From assembly GCF_001423185.1 (NCBI RefSeq), contig NZ_LMOB01000002.1, positions 1 through 64,000 of the forward strand: a DNA stretch of 64,000 nucleotides, in the 5' to 3' direction. Both the position numbers and the translations under genes were made by a program. This document shows positions 12,649-21,596 of the stretch, one piece after another (the stretch's first letter is position 1; every line of letters begins with the position of its first letter). Source of the DNA: Plantibacter sp. Leaf314 (lineage in GTDB: Bacteria; Actinomycetota; Actinomycetes; Actinomycetales; Microbacteriaceae). The notes under the pieces are model-generated. The model did not search any database, was not told the origin of the DNA, and worked only from the letters and a program-made list of their open reading frames with translations.

Positions 12649-13338
12649 CTACGGCGACGAGGATGCGGACGAATCCGGACCGGACGCCGCGCGCTCCGCG
12701 ATGAGCGCCGCCTGGACCCGGGACCGGGCATCCAGCTTCACGAGGATCCGCGACACGTGTGTGCGCGCCGTCGCCTCCGACAGGCTCAGCGCGGCGGCGA
12801 TCCCCGCGTTGCTCAGTCCCGCTCGGAGCTGCGCGAGCACCTCCCGCTCCCGCGGTGTGAGGGCGGCCAGTCCCGGGTGGACGGTGACCGGACCGGTGAC
12901 GACTGGAGGGCTCGATGCCGCCAGACGGTCGAGTACCCGGCGTGTGACCTCGGGAGCGAGGACCGCCTCCCCCGCATGGACACGACGGATGGCATCGACG
13001 AGGCCGGCGGCCGAGACCGTCTTGACGAGGAAGGCGTTCGCCCCGGCGGCGAGCGCGTCGTCGACGTAGCGGTCGATCGCGAAGGTCGTGAGCACGATGA
13101 TCGCCGGCGGCGGGTCGACCGCGGCGAAGATGGCCGGGATCGCGTCGATGCCGGAGGCCCGCGGCATCTGCACGTCGAGGAGGACGACGTCCGGCCGGTA
13201 GCGGGTGGCCTGGGTGACGACGGACTCCCCGTCCACCGCCTCGGCGACCACCAGGATGTCGTCCGGCTCGGCGAGCAGGGCACCCAACCCGGCCCTGACG
13301 GCCGCGTGGTCGTCCGCGATCAGGACGGAGATCGTCAT
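12649..13338 (-). CDS. NarL/FixJ-type response regulator
   Basis: 229 aa. Receiver domain (about 3-120) with acidic pair Asp9/Asp10, phosphoacceptor Asp55 in LLDVQMP, and Lys near 106; LuxR-type HTH (about 160-215) with LTPREREVLAQLRAGLSNAGIA. The ATG at 13338 overlaps the histidine-kinase stop (ATGA), so the pair is coupled. The target is unknown; the divergent membrane-protein gene beyond the kinase is one candidate. Its stop codon abuts the -10 of the Arg-rich leader ORF, so the arg promoter region begins exactly where this gene ends. Confidence 0.9.
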   Translation of the reverse strand: MTISVLIADDHAAVRAGLGALLAEPDDILVVAEAVDGESVVTQATRYRPDVVLLDVQMPRASGIDAIPAIFAAVDPPPAIIVLTTFAIDRYVDDALAAGANAFLVKTVSAAGLVDAIRRVHAGEAVLAPEVTRRVLDRLAASSPPVVTGPVTVHPGLAALTPREREVLAQLRAGLSNAGIAAALSLSEATARTHVSRILVKLDARSRVQAALIAERAASGPDSSASSSP

Positions 13339-14618
13339 GTCGTCACCCCCGCGGTGACCCGGGCCGGCGGCGTTCGAAGCATCCCGGTCGGCACCGTCAC
13401 CGACATCCGCCACTCGGCACCGTGAGGGCCCGCGGTGAGGTCCCCTCCCACCAGCCGCGCCCGCTCCGCCAGGCCGACGAGGCCGACGCCGCCGGAACCG
13501 ACGAGGGCCGATGCGACCGGCGACGACGGCAGCGGATTGCTGAGCACGACCGAGAGTGCGCCCGGCGGCAGCGAGATCTCGACCCGCACCCGCGCGCCCG
13601 GCGCGTGCTTCGCGGCGTTCGTCAGCCCCTCGACGAGGGTCCGCAGTCCGACGATCGACGTCTGCGCCGGGACCTCGGCGAGCGCCGCGTCCCCCGGCAT
13701 CCGGAGGTCGATCTCGACACCGCTGGCGCGGGCGACGTCGACCGCACGGGCGATCTGCTCGCCGGTGAGACGGTCGGGCGCCGATACCGGCACGTCTGCG
13801 GAGGGGTCCCCACGCAACACGTCGATCATCGTGCGCATGTCCGCCAAGGCTTCCAGACTGCCGGCTCGGACGAGTTCCACGGTGTGACGGAGGGTCGCCT
13901 CGTCGGCAGGCGTCCGTCGTTCCAGCGCCGCGGTCGACTGCATGGCGATCGCCGACAGGTGTCCGGCGATGACGTCGTGGAGTTCGCGGCTGAGTTCGAG
14001 CCGTTCCCGGGTGACGGCGTCCTGGCGGAGGGCGGTGGCGGCCTGCGCGATCGTGTCGGCACGCTCCCGTTGACGTTCCGCCTCGAGGCGCGGGTACCGC
14101 ACCATCCTGCCGAACCAGATCGAACTGGCCAGGATCACGGGGACGGTGATGAGCGAACCCAACAGGACGCCTCCGTCCAGACGCGCGGCCGCGACGACGT
14201 CGTCGGTGAACCAGAAGACCGCGAAGACGCTGACCGCTGCGACCGCGATCGCCGTGCACACGAAGGCGGCGATGTCGACGAGGCGCGACCGTGAGTAGAG
14301 CGCGGCGGCGTAGGCGAGGTCTGACAGCACGACGAGGACCCCGACGCTGCTGCTGCCCGTCGACAGCGCTTCCGCGAGGGTGATCAGCGCCCCCAGCAGG
14401 AGCATGGTCAGCGGGCGGCGTCGCCGGAACACGTGCACGACCAGGACGGCGGCGAGGAAGACCAGCATCACCGGCGCCGTCGACGGGGTCGCCGCCATAC
14501 TCCAGGGGATCTGGAATCCGATCAGCGCGAACAGGAGCCCGACGACGGCGCAGACGACGGTGACGACCGGTTCCCGGTGTCGACTCACCCATGAGCGAGG
14601 TCCTTCAAGCGCAGCCAT
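13335..14618 (-). CDS. Sensor histidine kinase (HisKA_3 type)
   Basis: 427 aa. Four to six membrane helices fill residues about 17-170 with only short loops, so it likely senses membrane or small-ligand cues as in actinobacterial DesK/LiaS-like kinases. The dimerisation helix carries RELHDVIAGHLS with phospho-His214, followed by an HATPase_c domain with NAAKHAPG (N box) and GGVGLVGLAERA. The ATG at 14618 precedes a plausible N-terminus; the frame stays open upstream, but without RBS or similarity. Partner regulator overlaps by four bases. Confidence 0.88.
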   Translation of the reverse strand: MAALEGPRSWVSRHREPVVTVVCAVVGLLFALIGFQIPWSMAATPSTAPVMLVFLAAVLVVHVFRRRRPLTMLLLGALITLAEALSTGSSSVGVLVVLSDLAYAAALYSRSRLVDIAAFVCTAIAVAAVSVFAVFWFTDDVVAAARLDGGVLLGSLITVPVILASSIWFGRMVRYPRLEAERQRERADTIAQAATALRQDAVTRERLELSRELHDVIAGHLSAIAMQSTAALERRTPADEATLRHTVELVRAGSLEALADMRTMIDVLRGDPSADVPVSAPDRLTGEQIARAVDVARASGVEIDLRMPGDAALAEVPAQTSIVGLRTLVEGLTNAAKHAPGARVRVEISLPPGALSVVLSNPLPSSPVASALVGSGGVGLVGLAERARLVGGDLTAGPHGAEWRMSVTVPTGMLRTPPARVTAGVTT

Positions 14619-14759
14619 GCGTCCATCAGACCAGTTCCCGGCGGCAGACGCGAGCGCCGGAGGGACGACGCGCCCGTACGCAGTTCCGCTGACGACGCCG
14701 GCGCAGGATCCGCAGCTCGGTCGATGTGGGGCAGCACGCCGCTGCGGGAGCATCGGGAC

Positions 14760-15404
14760 ATGGACAGCTTCACGGAACTCTTCGGGACCAGCCCGCTCAT
14801 CTGGGCCATCCTCGGCGCGGAGGGCGCGTTCTGGATCCTCCTCTTCGGCGGCTTGGCGGTCCGCTACCTGCTGCGGCGGCGGCTGCTCAGTTCGATCATG
14901 CTGATCGGGGTGCCGCTCGTCGACCTCGTCCTCCTCGTCCTCACCGCGATCGATCTGGCCGGCGGCGAGGAACCGAACCTCACACACCTCCTGGCGACCA
15001 TCTACCTGGGATTCACCGTGGCCTTCGGACACGCGCTCATCACGAAGACTGACGGCTGGTTCGCCCACCGGTTCGCCGGGGGCCCGGCACCGCAGGCGAA
15101 GCCGAAGTCCGGGCCCGCGTACGTTCGGGCCGCGTGGCTCGAATGGCGTCGGGTGCTGCTCGCCGTGAGCATCGCCATCGGCGGACTCCTCGCGATGCAG
15201 GCCATGGTGGGGTGGTCCGTGCCCTCCTCGTTCGCGGAGGCGAACGACGACGTCATCTGGGGCATGATCGTCAAGCTGCTCGCCATCACGGCGATCTGGC
15301 TCGTCGCAGGGCCGGTGTACGCGGTCCTGTTCCGGAGCGCCGCGGCACAGCCCGACACCACGGAGCGGGTATCCGATCCGATTCGGTCGCACTCAAGGCC
15401 CTAA
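14760..15404 (+). CDS. Small polytopic membrane protein of unknown function
   Basis: 214 aa from the ATG at 14760, chosen over an upstream ATG (14724) because GGGAG lies 9 nt before it and the hydrophobic pattern starts there. Four to five membrane helices (about 12-33, 43-62, 73-93, 132-152 and 170-192). An N-terminal EGAFWILLFGGLAVRYLLRR pattern recalls the uncharacterised YmcC-like proteins of firmicutes, but this is a weak resemblance. It is transcribed divergently from the histidine-kinase gene with 141 bp between; no operator was seen in that gap. Confidence 0.6.
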   Translation: MDSFTELFGTSPLIWAILGAEGAFWILLFGGLAVRYLLRRRLLSSIMLIGVPLVDLVLLVLTAIDLAGGEEPNLTHLLATIYLGFTVAFGHALITKTDGWFAHRFAGGPAPQAKPKSGPAYVRAAWLEWRRVLLAVSIAIGGLLAMQAMVGWSVPSSFAEANDDVIWGMIVKLLAITAIWLVAGPVYAVLFRSAAAQPDTTERVSDPIRSHSRP

Positions 15405-15413
15405 CGGGGGTGC

Positions 15414-15437
15414 GCTATCTCATATCTGAGATAGCAT
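15414..15437 (+). promoter_or_regulatory. Palindromic operator over a leaderless promoter
   Basis: Perfect inverted repeat with arms GCTATCTCA (15414-15422) and TGAGATAGC (15427-15435) around TATC. The -10 TAGCAT (15432-15437) overlaps the right arm and is exactly 6 nt before the ATG at 15444. A dimeric HTH protein bound here would block polymerase; the obvious candidate is the HTH domain of the gene itself. Confidence 0.7.
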
Positions 15438-15443
15438 GACGCC

Positions 15444-17003
15444 ATGGAAGATACGGCAACGTCTGAACGAACTGACCCCGCTGCGCCGCTCCGGCAGGTC
15501 GGAGCACTCATCCGTGGGGCACGACAGGGACGCAAACTCACCCAGGCCCAACTGGCTGAACGCGTCGGCACGAGCCAGAGCGCGATCAACCGGATCGAGC
15601 AGGGCAGCCAGAACATCAGCATCGACCTCCTGAGCCGGATCAGCACCGCGCTCGAGAGCGAGATCGTCAGTTTCGGCGAGCAGAAGAAGAACTCGCACCT
15701 CCGCGTCCAGGGCGGACGCAGACTCCACGGGAGCATCGAGGTCCGTTCGAGCAAGAACGCCTCGGTCGCCCTGCTCTGCGCGGCGCTCATGAACCGAGGC
15801 CGCACCACGCTCCACGGCATCGCCCGCATCGTCGAGGTCGACCGCATCATCGACGTCCTGCGCAGTCTCGGCGTCTCCGTCGTGTGGTCGCCCGACGGCC
15901 AGGACGTGGAGATCCACGTGCCCGACGACCTCTCGCTCGCGAGCATCGACGAGGACGCCGGACGACGCACCCGCAGCGTGCTCATGTTCCTCGGCCCGTT
16001 GCTCGGCCGATACGACACCTTCGCCCTGCCCTACGCCGGCGGCTGCGACCTCGGAACACGCACGGTCGAACCCCACCTCATCGCCCTGCGGCCCTTCGGC
16101 CTGTCCATCGAGGCCACGGCCGGGTGGTACCAGGCCACCGTCGCTCCCGATGTGCCCGAGGAACTGACCGTCGTGCTGACCGAACGCGGCGACACCGTCA
16201 CCGAGAACGCGATCATGGCCGCCGCGGTCCGGGACGGGGTCACGACCATCCGCAACGCCAGCCCGAACTACATGGTGCAGGACCTCTGCTTCTACCTCGA
16301 GCTCCTCGGCATCACCATCGACGGCATCGGCAGCACGACCCTCCGGATCACGGGCCGCAGCGTCATCAACGAGGACGTGGACTACTGGCCGAGCGAGGAC
16401 CCGGTGGAAGCGATGAGCCTGCTGACTGCAGGCATCGTCACCGATTCGGAGATCACCGTCACACGGGTCCCGATCGAGTTCATGGAGATCGAACTCGCGA
16501 CGCTCGGCGAGATGGGCCTGCGTCACACCCGCTCCCCCGAGTACCCGGCGGCGAACGGTCGCACCCGGCTCGTGGACGTCACCGTGCACCCGTCCAAGCT
16601 GCACGCACCGATCGACAAGATCCACCCGATGCCGTTCCCCGGACTGAACATCGACAACCTGCCGTTCTTCGCCGTCATCGCCGCGTGCGCCGAGGGCGAC
16701 ACCCTCATCCACGATTGGGTCTACGAGGGTCGGGCGATCCACCTCACCGACCTCACGCGCCTCGGGGCGAACGTCCGCTTGCGCGACCCGCACCGCATCG
16801 ACGTCTCCGGTCCGACGCACTGGTCCGGAGCCGAGGTGAGCTGCCCGCCGGCACTCCGACCCGCCGTCGTCATCCTGCTGGCCATGCTCGCGGCGAAGGG
16901 CACGAGTGTCCTGCGGAACGTCGACATCATCGCCCGTGGGTACGAGCAACTGCAGGAACGACTCATCACCCTCGGCGCCTCGATCGAGACGTTCCGCGAC
17001 TGA
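15444..17003 (+). CDS. HTH-MurA-like fusion: XRE-type DNA-binding domain fused to EPSP-synthase-family enzyme
   Basis: 519 aa. Residues about 17-75 form an XRE-type HTH (LTQAQLAERVGTSQSAINR, then EQGSQNISIDLLSRI). Residues about 85-515 match UDP-GlcNAc enolpyruvyl transferase (MurA), the first committed step of peptidoglycan synthesis: Lys104-Asn105 in SSKNASVAL, the Cys loop AGGCDLGTRTVEPHL with Cys201 and Arg206, NIDNLPFF near 410, and ARGYEQL near the end. The Asp that normally precedes the Leu-Arg in the C-terminal SGAxxxxxDLRA segment is Ala here. A palindromic operator covers its leaderless promoter, so autoregulation is likely. It may be a second MurA or a regulator that senses a MurA ligand. 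Confidence 0.85.
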   Translation: MEDTATSERTDPAAPLRQVGALIRGARQGRKLTQAQLAERVGTSQSAINRIEQGSQNISIDLLSRISTALESEIVSFGEQKKNSHLRVQGGRRLHGSIEVRSSKNASVALLCAALMNRGRTTLHGIARIVEVDRIIDVLRSLGVSVVWSPDGQDVEIHVPDDLSLASIDEDAGRRTRSVLMFLGPLLGRYDTFALPYAGGCDLGTRTVEPHLIALRPFGLSIEATAGWYQATVAPDVPEELTVVLTERGDTVTENAIMAAAVRDGVTTIRNASPNYMVQDLCFYLELLGITIDGIGSTTLRITGRSVINEDVDYWPSEDPVEAMSLLTAGIVTDSEITVTRVPIEFMEIELATLGEMGLRHTRSPEYPAANGRTRLVDVTVHPSKLHAPIDKIHPMPFPGLNIDNLPFFAVIAACAEGDTLIHDWVYEGRAIHLTDLTRLGANVRLRDPHRIDVSGPTHWSGAEVSCPPALRPAVVILLAMLAAKGTSVLRNVDIIARGYEQLQERLITLGASIETFRD

Positions 17004-17019
17004 GTCCCCTACGACGGAC

Positions 17020-17052
17020 GCGGCCCCGCAGATCATCGATCCGCGGGGCCGC
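17020..17052. terminator. Bidirectional-type terminator between HTH-MurA fusion and pheT
   Basis: A perfect 10-bp stem, GCGGCCCCGC (17020-17029) with GCGGGGCCGC (17043-17052), encloses a 13-nt loop. TTCGTCTGTCC follows on the plus strand. It lies 16 nt after the fusion gene stop and 20 nt before the pheT stop. Confidence 0.75.
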
Positions 17053-17072
17053 TTCGTCTGTCCTGGACCGAC

Positions 17073-19586
17073 TCAGTCGCGGATGCTCGCGCCGAAGCGC
17101 TCCGCGGCCGCCGCCGCTCCGGCGAGCTTCGCGTCGCTCGCCTCCGCAGCCGTCAGCGTGCGATCCGACGCCCGGAAGCGCAAGGCGAAGGTGAGACTCT
17201 TGCTCCCGGCCGGCACCCCCGTGCCCCGGTAGTCGTCGACGAGGCGGATCTGTTCGAGCAGCGAACCGGCCCCGTTCCGCACGGTCTCGAGCACGGCACC
17301 TGCGGCGACCGTCTCGGGCACCAGCAGTGACAGATCCTGCGTCGCCGCCGGCAGCGTCCGGACGCCGACCGCCTCGGGCACCGCGTCGCCGAGGGCGATG
17401 ATGCGGTCGAGGTCGAGTTCCGCGACGGCCACGACGCGGGGCAGGTTGGCCGCCTCGGCGACCTGCGGGTGCAGTTCACCCGCATATCCGACCAGCACGT
17501 CACCGACGTGCAGGGCCGCAGCACGACCGGGGTGCATCGCCTGGTGCGCGCCCTGGGACACCGTGATCTCGACACCGGTCGCGACGGCCACGGCCTGGAC
17601 GGCCTCCAGCGCCTCGGCGATCCCGGCGGCGACCGCCGGCTGCCCCGGTTGCTTCGGCACACTGTTGCCGACGGCGAGGAAGCCGAGGTGACGCGGCTGT
17701 GCCGGGACGCCCGCTTCGAGTTCGTCGAGCTGCTCGTCCGATGGTCGGGCTGCACCCTCCGGCAACACCGACTGACCGAACGCGCCGTGCCGTGCAGGAC
17801 GGAACACCGCCCCGAGCTCGAAGATCGCCAGGTCGGTCAGCCCACGCGACACGTTGCGGTGGGCGACGGTGAGGAGACCGGGCACCATGGACGCCCGGAG
17901 ATACGGAGCTTTGGCGTCGAGGGGGTTCGCGAGCTTCACCGACGGGAGTTCCCCCGGCTGGGCGGTGCCGAAGCGGGCGTTCTCCTCGGCTGAGACGAAC
18001 GGGTACGACAGGACCTCGGTGGCACCGCCGTAGGCGAGCGCGTCGGCGACGCCTCGGCGGAGTCGCTGCGAACGGGTGAGCCCGCGGCCCGGAGGGGCGA
18101 CCGGGAGCACGGACGGGATGCGGTCGTAACCGAGGATACGAGCGACCTCCTCCGCGAGATCCTCCTTGCCGGTGATGTCGTGGCGCCAGCTGGGCGGAGT
18201 CACGAGGAGGCCGTCGTCGGTGGCGGCGACGACCGCTCCGATCTCCGCGAGGGCCGACCGGGTCTCGTCGGCGCCGAAATCGACCCCGACCAGTCCGTTG
18301 ATGTACCCGTCGGGCAGCAGGATCGCCTCACGATCGACAGCGGCGGCGACGGTCGATCCGAGCGCGTCCGGGCGACCACCCGCGAGGTCGACGAGCAACT
18401 GCGCGACCCGGCCGGCTGCTGCGATCGCGACCTGTGGGTCGACGCCGCGTTCGAAGCGCTTGGACGCCTCGCTCGGCAGCTTGTGGCGACGGGCGCTCCT
18501 GGCGATGGACACCTGATCGAAGTTCGCCGCCTCGATGAGGACGTTCCGGGTCGCGTCGGTGATCTCCGTGTGGAGGCCGCCCATGACGCCCGCCAGACCG
18601 ATCGGACCGGAGTCGTCGGTGATCAGGAGGTCCTCGTCGTGCAGCTTCCGTTCCTGACCGTCGAGGGTGACGAAGGTCTCCCCCGTCCGCGCACGTCTGA
18701 CGACGATGCCGCCGGTGAGCGTGTCGAGGTCGTAGCCGTGGATCGGCTGGCCGAGCTCGAGCATGACGTAGTTCGTGATGTCGACGACGAGCGACACGGA
18801 GCGGATGCCCGCGAGCTTCAGTCTGGCGACCATCCAGGGCGGCGTCGGCCGGCTCGGGTCGACCTCGCGCACCACGCGCGTCACGAACACTGTCGAACCG
18901 ACGCGGCCCCGGATCGGAGCCACGTCGTCGATGGTGACCGGGAACCCGTCGAGTTCGGTCGTGAAGGTGTCGGGCACACTGGACGCCGGATCGCGGAACG
19001 GAGCGCCCGTCGCGTGCGAGTACTCGCGGGCCACCCCACGGATGGAGAACGCGTAACCGCGGTCCGGCGTGACGTTCAATTCGACCGCCGCGTCGTCCAG
19101 ACCGAGCAGCGCGATGGCGTCCGTACCGACGGGTGCCTCAACACCGATCGTCGAAAGCCGCAGGATGCCGTCGTGGTCCTCACCGAGGCCGAGCTCTCGG
19201 GCGGAGGCGATCATGCCGTCGGACACGTGACCGTAGGTCTTCCGCGCGGCGATCGGGAACGGGCCGGGGAGCACGGCTCCCGGCAGGGTGACGACGACCT
19301 GGTCGCCGACGAAGAAGTTGCCGGCGCCGCAGACGATGCCGCGTACGGCACCCTCGTCATCGCCCTCGGCGACACGCACCTGGCACCAGCGGATGGTCTT
19401 CCCGTTCGACTGGGGCTCCTCGACGAACTCGAGCACCTCGCCGACCACGATGGGGCCGGTCAGCTCGAAGACGTGGATGTCCTCCTCCTCGAGCCCGACA
19501 CGGACGAGGGCCGCGTGGACGTCTTCGGGGGTGGTCCCCGGGGCGAGTTCGACGAACTCCCCGAGCCAGCTCAATGGAACACGCAC
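17073..19586 (-). CDS. pheT: Phenylalanyl-tRNA synthetase beta subunit
   Basis: 837 aa, typical length. Forms the alpha2-beta2 enzyme that charges tRNA-Phe. The order is a tRNA-binding EMAP-like domain (about 40-150), B3/4 editing domain (about 210-390, with GGLHTEITDATRNVLIEAANF), B5 DNA-binding-like domain, a catalytic-like core and a C-terminal anticodon-binding ferredoxin-like domain (VDDYRGTGVPAGSKSLTFAL). GTG start at 19586, 2 nt after the pheS stop, with GGTGG upstream; the open frame extends further but inside pheS. Confidence 0.96.
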   Translation of the reverse strand: MRVPLSWLGEFVELAPGTTPEDVHAALVRVGLEEEDIHVFELTGPIVVGEVLEFVEEPQSNGKTIRWCQVRVAEGDDEGAVRGIVCGAGNFFVGDQVVVTLPGAVLPGPFPIAARKTYGHVSDGMIASARELGLGEDHDGILRLSTIGVEAPVGTDAIALLGLDDAAVELNVTPDRGYAFSIRGVAREYSHATGAPFRDPASSVPDTFTTELDGFPVTIDDVAPIRGRVGSTVFVTRVVREVDPSRPTPPWMVARLKLAGIRSVSLVVDITNYVMLELGQPIHGYDLDTLTGGIVVRRARTGETFVTLDGQERKLHDEDLLITDDSGPIGLAGVMGGLHTEITDATRNVLIEAANFDQVSIARSARRHKLPSEASKRFERGVDPQVAIAAAGRVAQLLVDLAGGRPDALGSTVAAAVDREAILLPDGYINGLVGVDFGADETRSALAEIGAVVAATDDGLLVTPPSWRHDITGKEDLAEEVARILGYDRIPSVLPVAPPGRGLTRSQRLRRGVADALAYGGATEVLSYPFVSAEENARFGTAQPGELPSVKLANPLDAKAPYLRASMVPGLLTVAHRNVSRGLTDLAIFELGAVFRPARHGAFGQSVLPEGAARPSDEQLDELEAGVPAQPRHLGFLAVGNSVPKQPGQPAVAAGIAEALEAVQAVAVATGVEITVSQGAHQAMHPGRAAALHVGDVLVGYAGELHPQVAEAANLPRVVAVAELDLDRIIALGDAVPEAVGVRTLPAATQDLSLLVPETVAAGAVLETVRNGAGSLLEQIRLVDDYRGTGVPAGSKSLTFALRFRASDRTLTAAEASDAKLAGAAAAAERFGASIRD

Positions 19587-19588
19587 GA

Positions 19589-20629
19589 CTACACCACCAT
19601 CCCGAACTGCTGGGAGAAGCGGACGTCGCCCTCCACCATCTCTCGCATGTCCTGCACACCGTCGCGGAGCATCAGCCCGCGCTCGACGCCCATCCCGAAG
19701 GCGAAGCCCGAATAGACGTCGGGGTCGATCCCCGCCGAGCGGAGCACGTTCGGGTTGATCATCCCGCACCCACCCCACTCGATCCAGCGCGGGCCGTCCT
19801 TGAAGGTCGGGTGCCAGAAGTCGAGCTCGGCGCTCGGCTCGGTGAAGGGGAAGTAGCTGGGGCGCAGTCGCACCTTCGCGTCGTCGCCGAAGACACTCTT
19901 CACGAAGTGGTCGAGGGTGCCGCGGAGATGCGCCATCGTGAGCCCCTTGTCGACGGCGAGGCCCTCGAACTGCATGAAGACGGGCGTGTGGGTGGCGTCG
20001 AGTTCATCCGTGCGGTACACCCGGCCCGGCGCCAGGACGTAGACCGGGAGCTCGCGCTCGAGCAGCGAGCGGACCTGGACCGGCGAGGTGTGGGTGCGCA
20101 GGACGAGGTGGGACTCGAGCGGCTCGACGAAGAAGGTGTCCTGCATGGCACGCGCCGGGTGGTCGGCGTCGAAGTTCAGGGCGTCGAAGTTGAACCACTC
20201 GCTCTCGACCTCCGGCCCCTCGGCGATCTCCCACCCCATGCCGACGAAGATGTCCGACACCCGGTCCTGCAGCAGGGTGAGCGGGTGCCTCGCGCCGACC
20301 GTGCGCCGCAGGGGCACCGCGGTGACGTCGATCGTCTCGGCCGCGAGGCGTGCCTCCGTCTCGGCGGCGAGGATCTCGTCCTCGCGAGCGCTCAACGCCT
20401 TGGCGACCCGACCACGCGCCTGGCCGACGAGCTTGCCGAGAGCGGCCTTCTGGTCGTTCGGCACACTGCGGAGCGAGCCGTTGAGGGTGGCGAGCGGTGA
20501 AGCCTCGCCGGCGTGGGCTGATCGGACCGCTTTGAGGGCGGCCGAGTCGGTGGCGGCGGCGATGGCTTCGAGAGCGGCATCGACCGCGGCGTTCACCGCT
20601 GGTTCGGAGATTGGGGATGCGTCGGACAC
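19589..20629 (-). CDS. pheS: Phenylalanyl-tRNA synthetase alpha subunit
   Basis: 346 aa from GTG at 20629. Carries the class II catalytic core: motif 2 region FRTDELDATHTP-like (YRTDELDATHTPVF) and motif 3 GFAFGMGVERGLMLRDG near the C-terminus; an N-terminal coiled coil (about 1-90) binds tRNA-Phe. A -10 TAGACT (20638-20643) is 8 nt before the GTG, close to leaderless spacing, so this start is preferred over a further upstream ATG. No T-box or leader peptide was found. Forms an operon with pheT. Confidence 0.96.
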   Translation of the reverse strand: MSDASPISEPAVNAAVDAALEAIAAATDSAALKAVRSAHAGEASPLATLNGSLRSVPNDQKAALGKLVGQARGRVAKALSAREDEILAAETEARLAAETIDVTAVPLRRTVGARHPLTLLQDRVSDIFVGMGWEIAEGPEVESEWFNFDALNFDADHPARAMQDTFFVEPLESHLVLRTHTSPVQVRSLLERELPVYVLAPGRVYRTDELDATHTPVFMQFEGLAVDKGLTMAHLRGTLDHFVKSVFGDDAKVRLRPSYFPFTEPSAELDFWHPTFKDGPRWIEWGGCGMINPNVLRSAGIDPDVYSGFAFGMGVERGLMLRDGVQDMREMVEGDVRFSQQFGMVV

Positions 20630-20696
20630 GAGAGCCAAGTCTACCCAGGCGCCCGCCCCGCGGCGCGACCGGCTGCAACGCACCCAGTCGCCGCCG

Positions 20697-21596
20697 TCAG
20701 GGTGTGGGGCGTCCCGTCTGGTCCCCGAACTGCACGCCGATCAGCTGGGTCGTCGTCACCTCGGGAGCGGCCTGCTCCTTCGGCGTCCGAGGGGACCGAC
20801 GCGTGCGTACCTCGACGATCTTCGCGACCCCGGACAGGATGAGGCAGAGCACGATGTAGATCGACCCCATGACGATGATGGACGGGATGATCGGACTGCC
20901 GTACAGCGCCTGCGACCCGAACTGCTTCGCCAGGTAGAGGAGCTCCTGGTAGGTGATGAGGAAGCCGAGCGCCGTGTCCTTCAACGCGACCACGAGCTGC
21001 GCGATGATGACGGGCAGCATCGCCCGGATCGCCTGTGGGAACAGGATCAGGCGGAGGACGGCGGACTTGCGCAGCCCGATCGCGTACGCGGCCTCGCCCT
21101 GCCCCTTCGGCAGCGACTCGATGCCCGCTCGGAAGATCTCGGAGAACACCGCGCCGTTGTACAGCGTCAGCGCGATGGCGACGGCGACGAACGGCGTCAC
21201 GAAGGTGAACCCGAGGGGCGGCAGCCCGTAGTACATGAGCATCATGAGGATGAGGACCGGGACGGCCCGGAAGAACTCGATGAAGATCGTGAAGGGGACG
21301 CTGATGATCTTGTGGTCCGACAGCCGACCGATCGCCAGCACCAGTCCGAGGACGACGCTGCACACGGCGGCGACCGCGAAGGCGGACAGGGTCGCGCCCG
21401 TCGCTTGGAGGATCTGCTCCCACACGCGGGGGAAGGTGAAGAGCTTCCACTTCGAAGCGGTGAACTGCCCGGTCTCGATGAACCGGAAGACGATGAAGGC
21501 GAGGATGCCGGCGACGACGAGGACGGTCGCGACCCCGATCCACCGGTAGCGGACGACGGCCTTCGGGCCGGGGGTGTCGAACAGGACGGAGCTCAT
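20697..21596 (-). CDS. Amino-acid ABC transporter permease (GluD-type)
   Basis: 299 aa with about five to six membrane helices and the His/Glu/Gln/Arg-permease signature around EAAYAIGLRKSAVLRLILFPQ, the loop that docks the ATPase. A hydrophilic C-terminal tail of about 35 residues follows the last helix, as in GluD of Corynebacterium. The ATG at 21596 overlaps the preceding permease stop (ATGA). Fourth gene of an ATPase-binding protein-permease-permease operon of gluABCD order, likely for glutamate or a related polar amino acid. Confidence 0.88.
   Translation of the reverse strand: MSSVLFDTPGPKAVVRYRWIGVATVLVVAGILAFIVFRFIETGQFTASKWKLFTFPRVWEQILQATGATLSAFAVAAVCSVVLGLVLAIGRLSDHKIISVPFTIFIEFFRAVPVLILMMLMYYGLPPLGFTFVTPFVAVAIALTLYNGAVFSEIFRAGIESLPKGQGEAAYAIGLRKSAVLRLILFPQAIRAMLPVIIAQLVVALKDTALGFLITYQELLYLAKQFGSQALYGSPIIPSIIVMGSIYIVLCLILSGVAKIVEVRTRRSPRTPKEQAAPEVTTTQLIGVQFGDQTGRPTP

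Noticed and set aside
12649-14592. Response regulator with a 647-codon reading frame
   Set aside because: The upstream extension lies inside the histidine-kinase gene in another frame; the receiver domain begins at the ATG at 13338.
20630-20696. T-box or leader peptide before pheST
   Set aside because: The gap is only 67 bp and contains no specifier loop, no Phe-rich ORF and no terminator; a -10 lies 8 nt before pheS.
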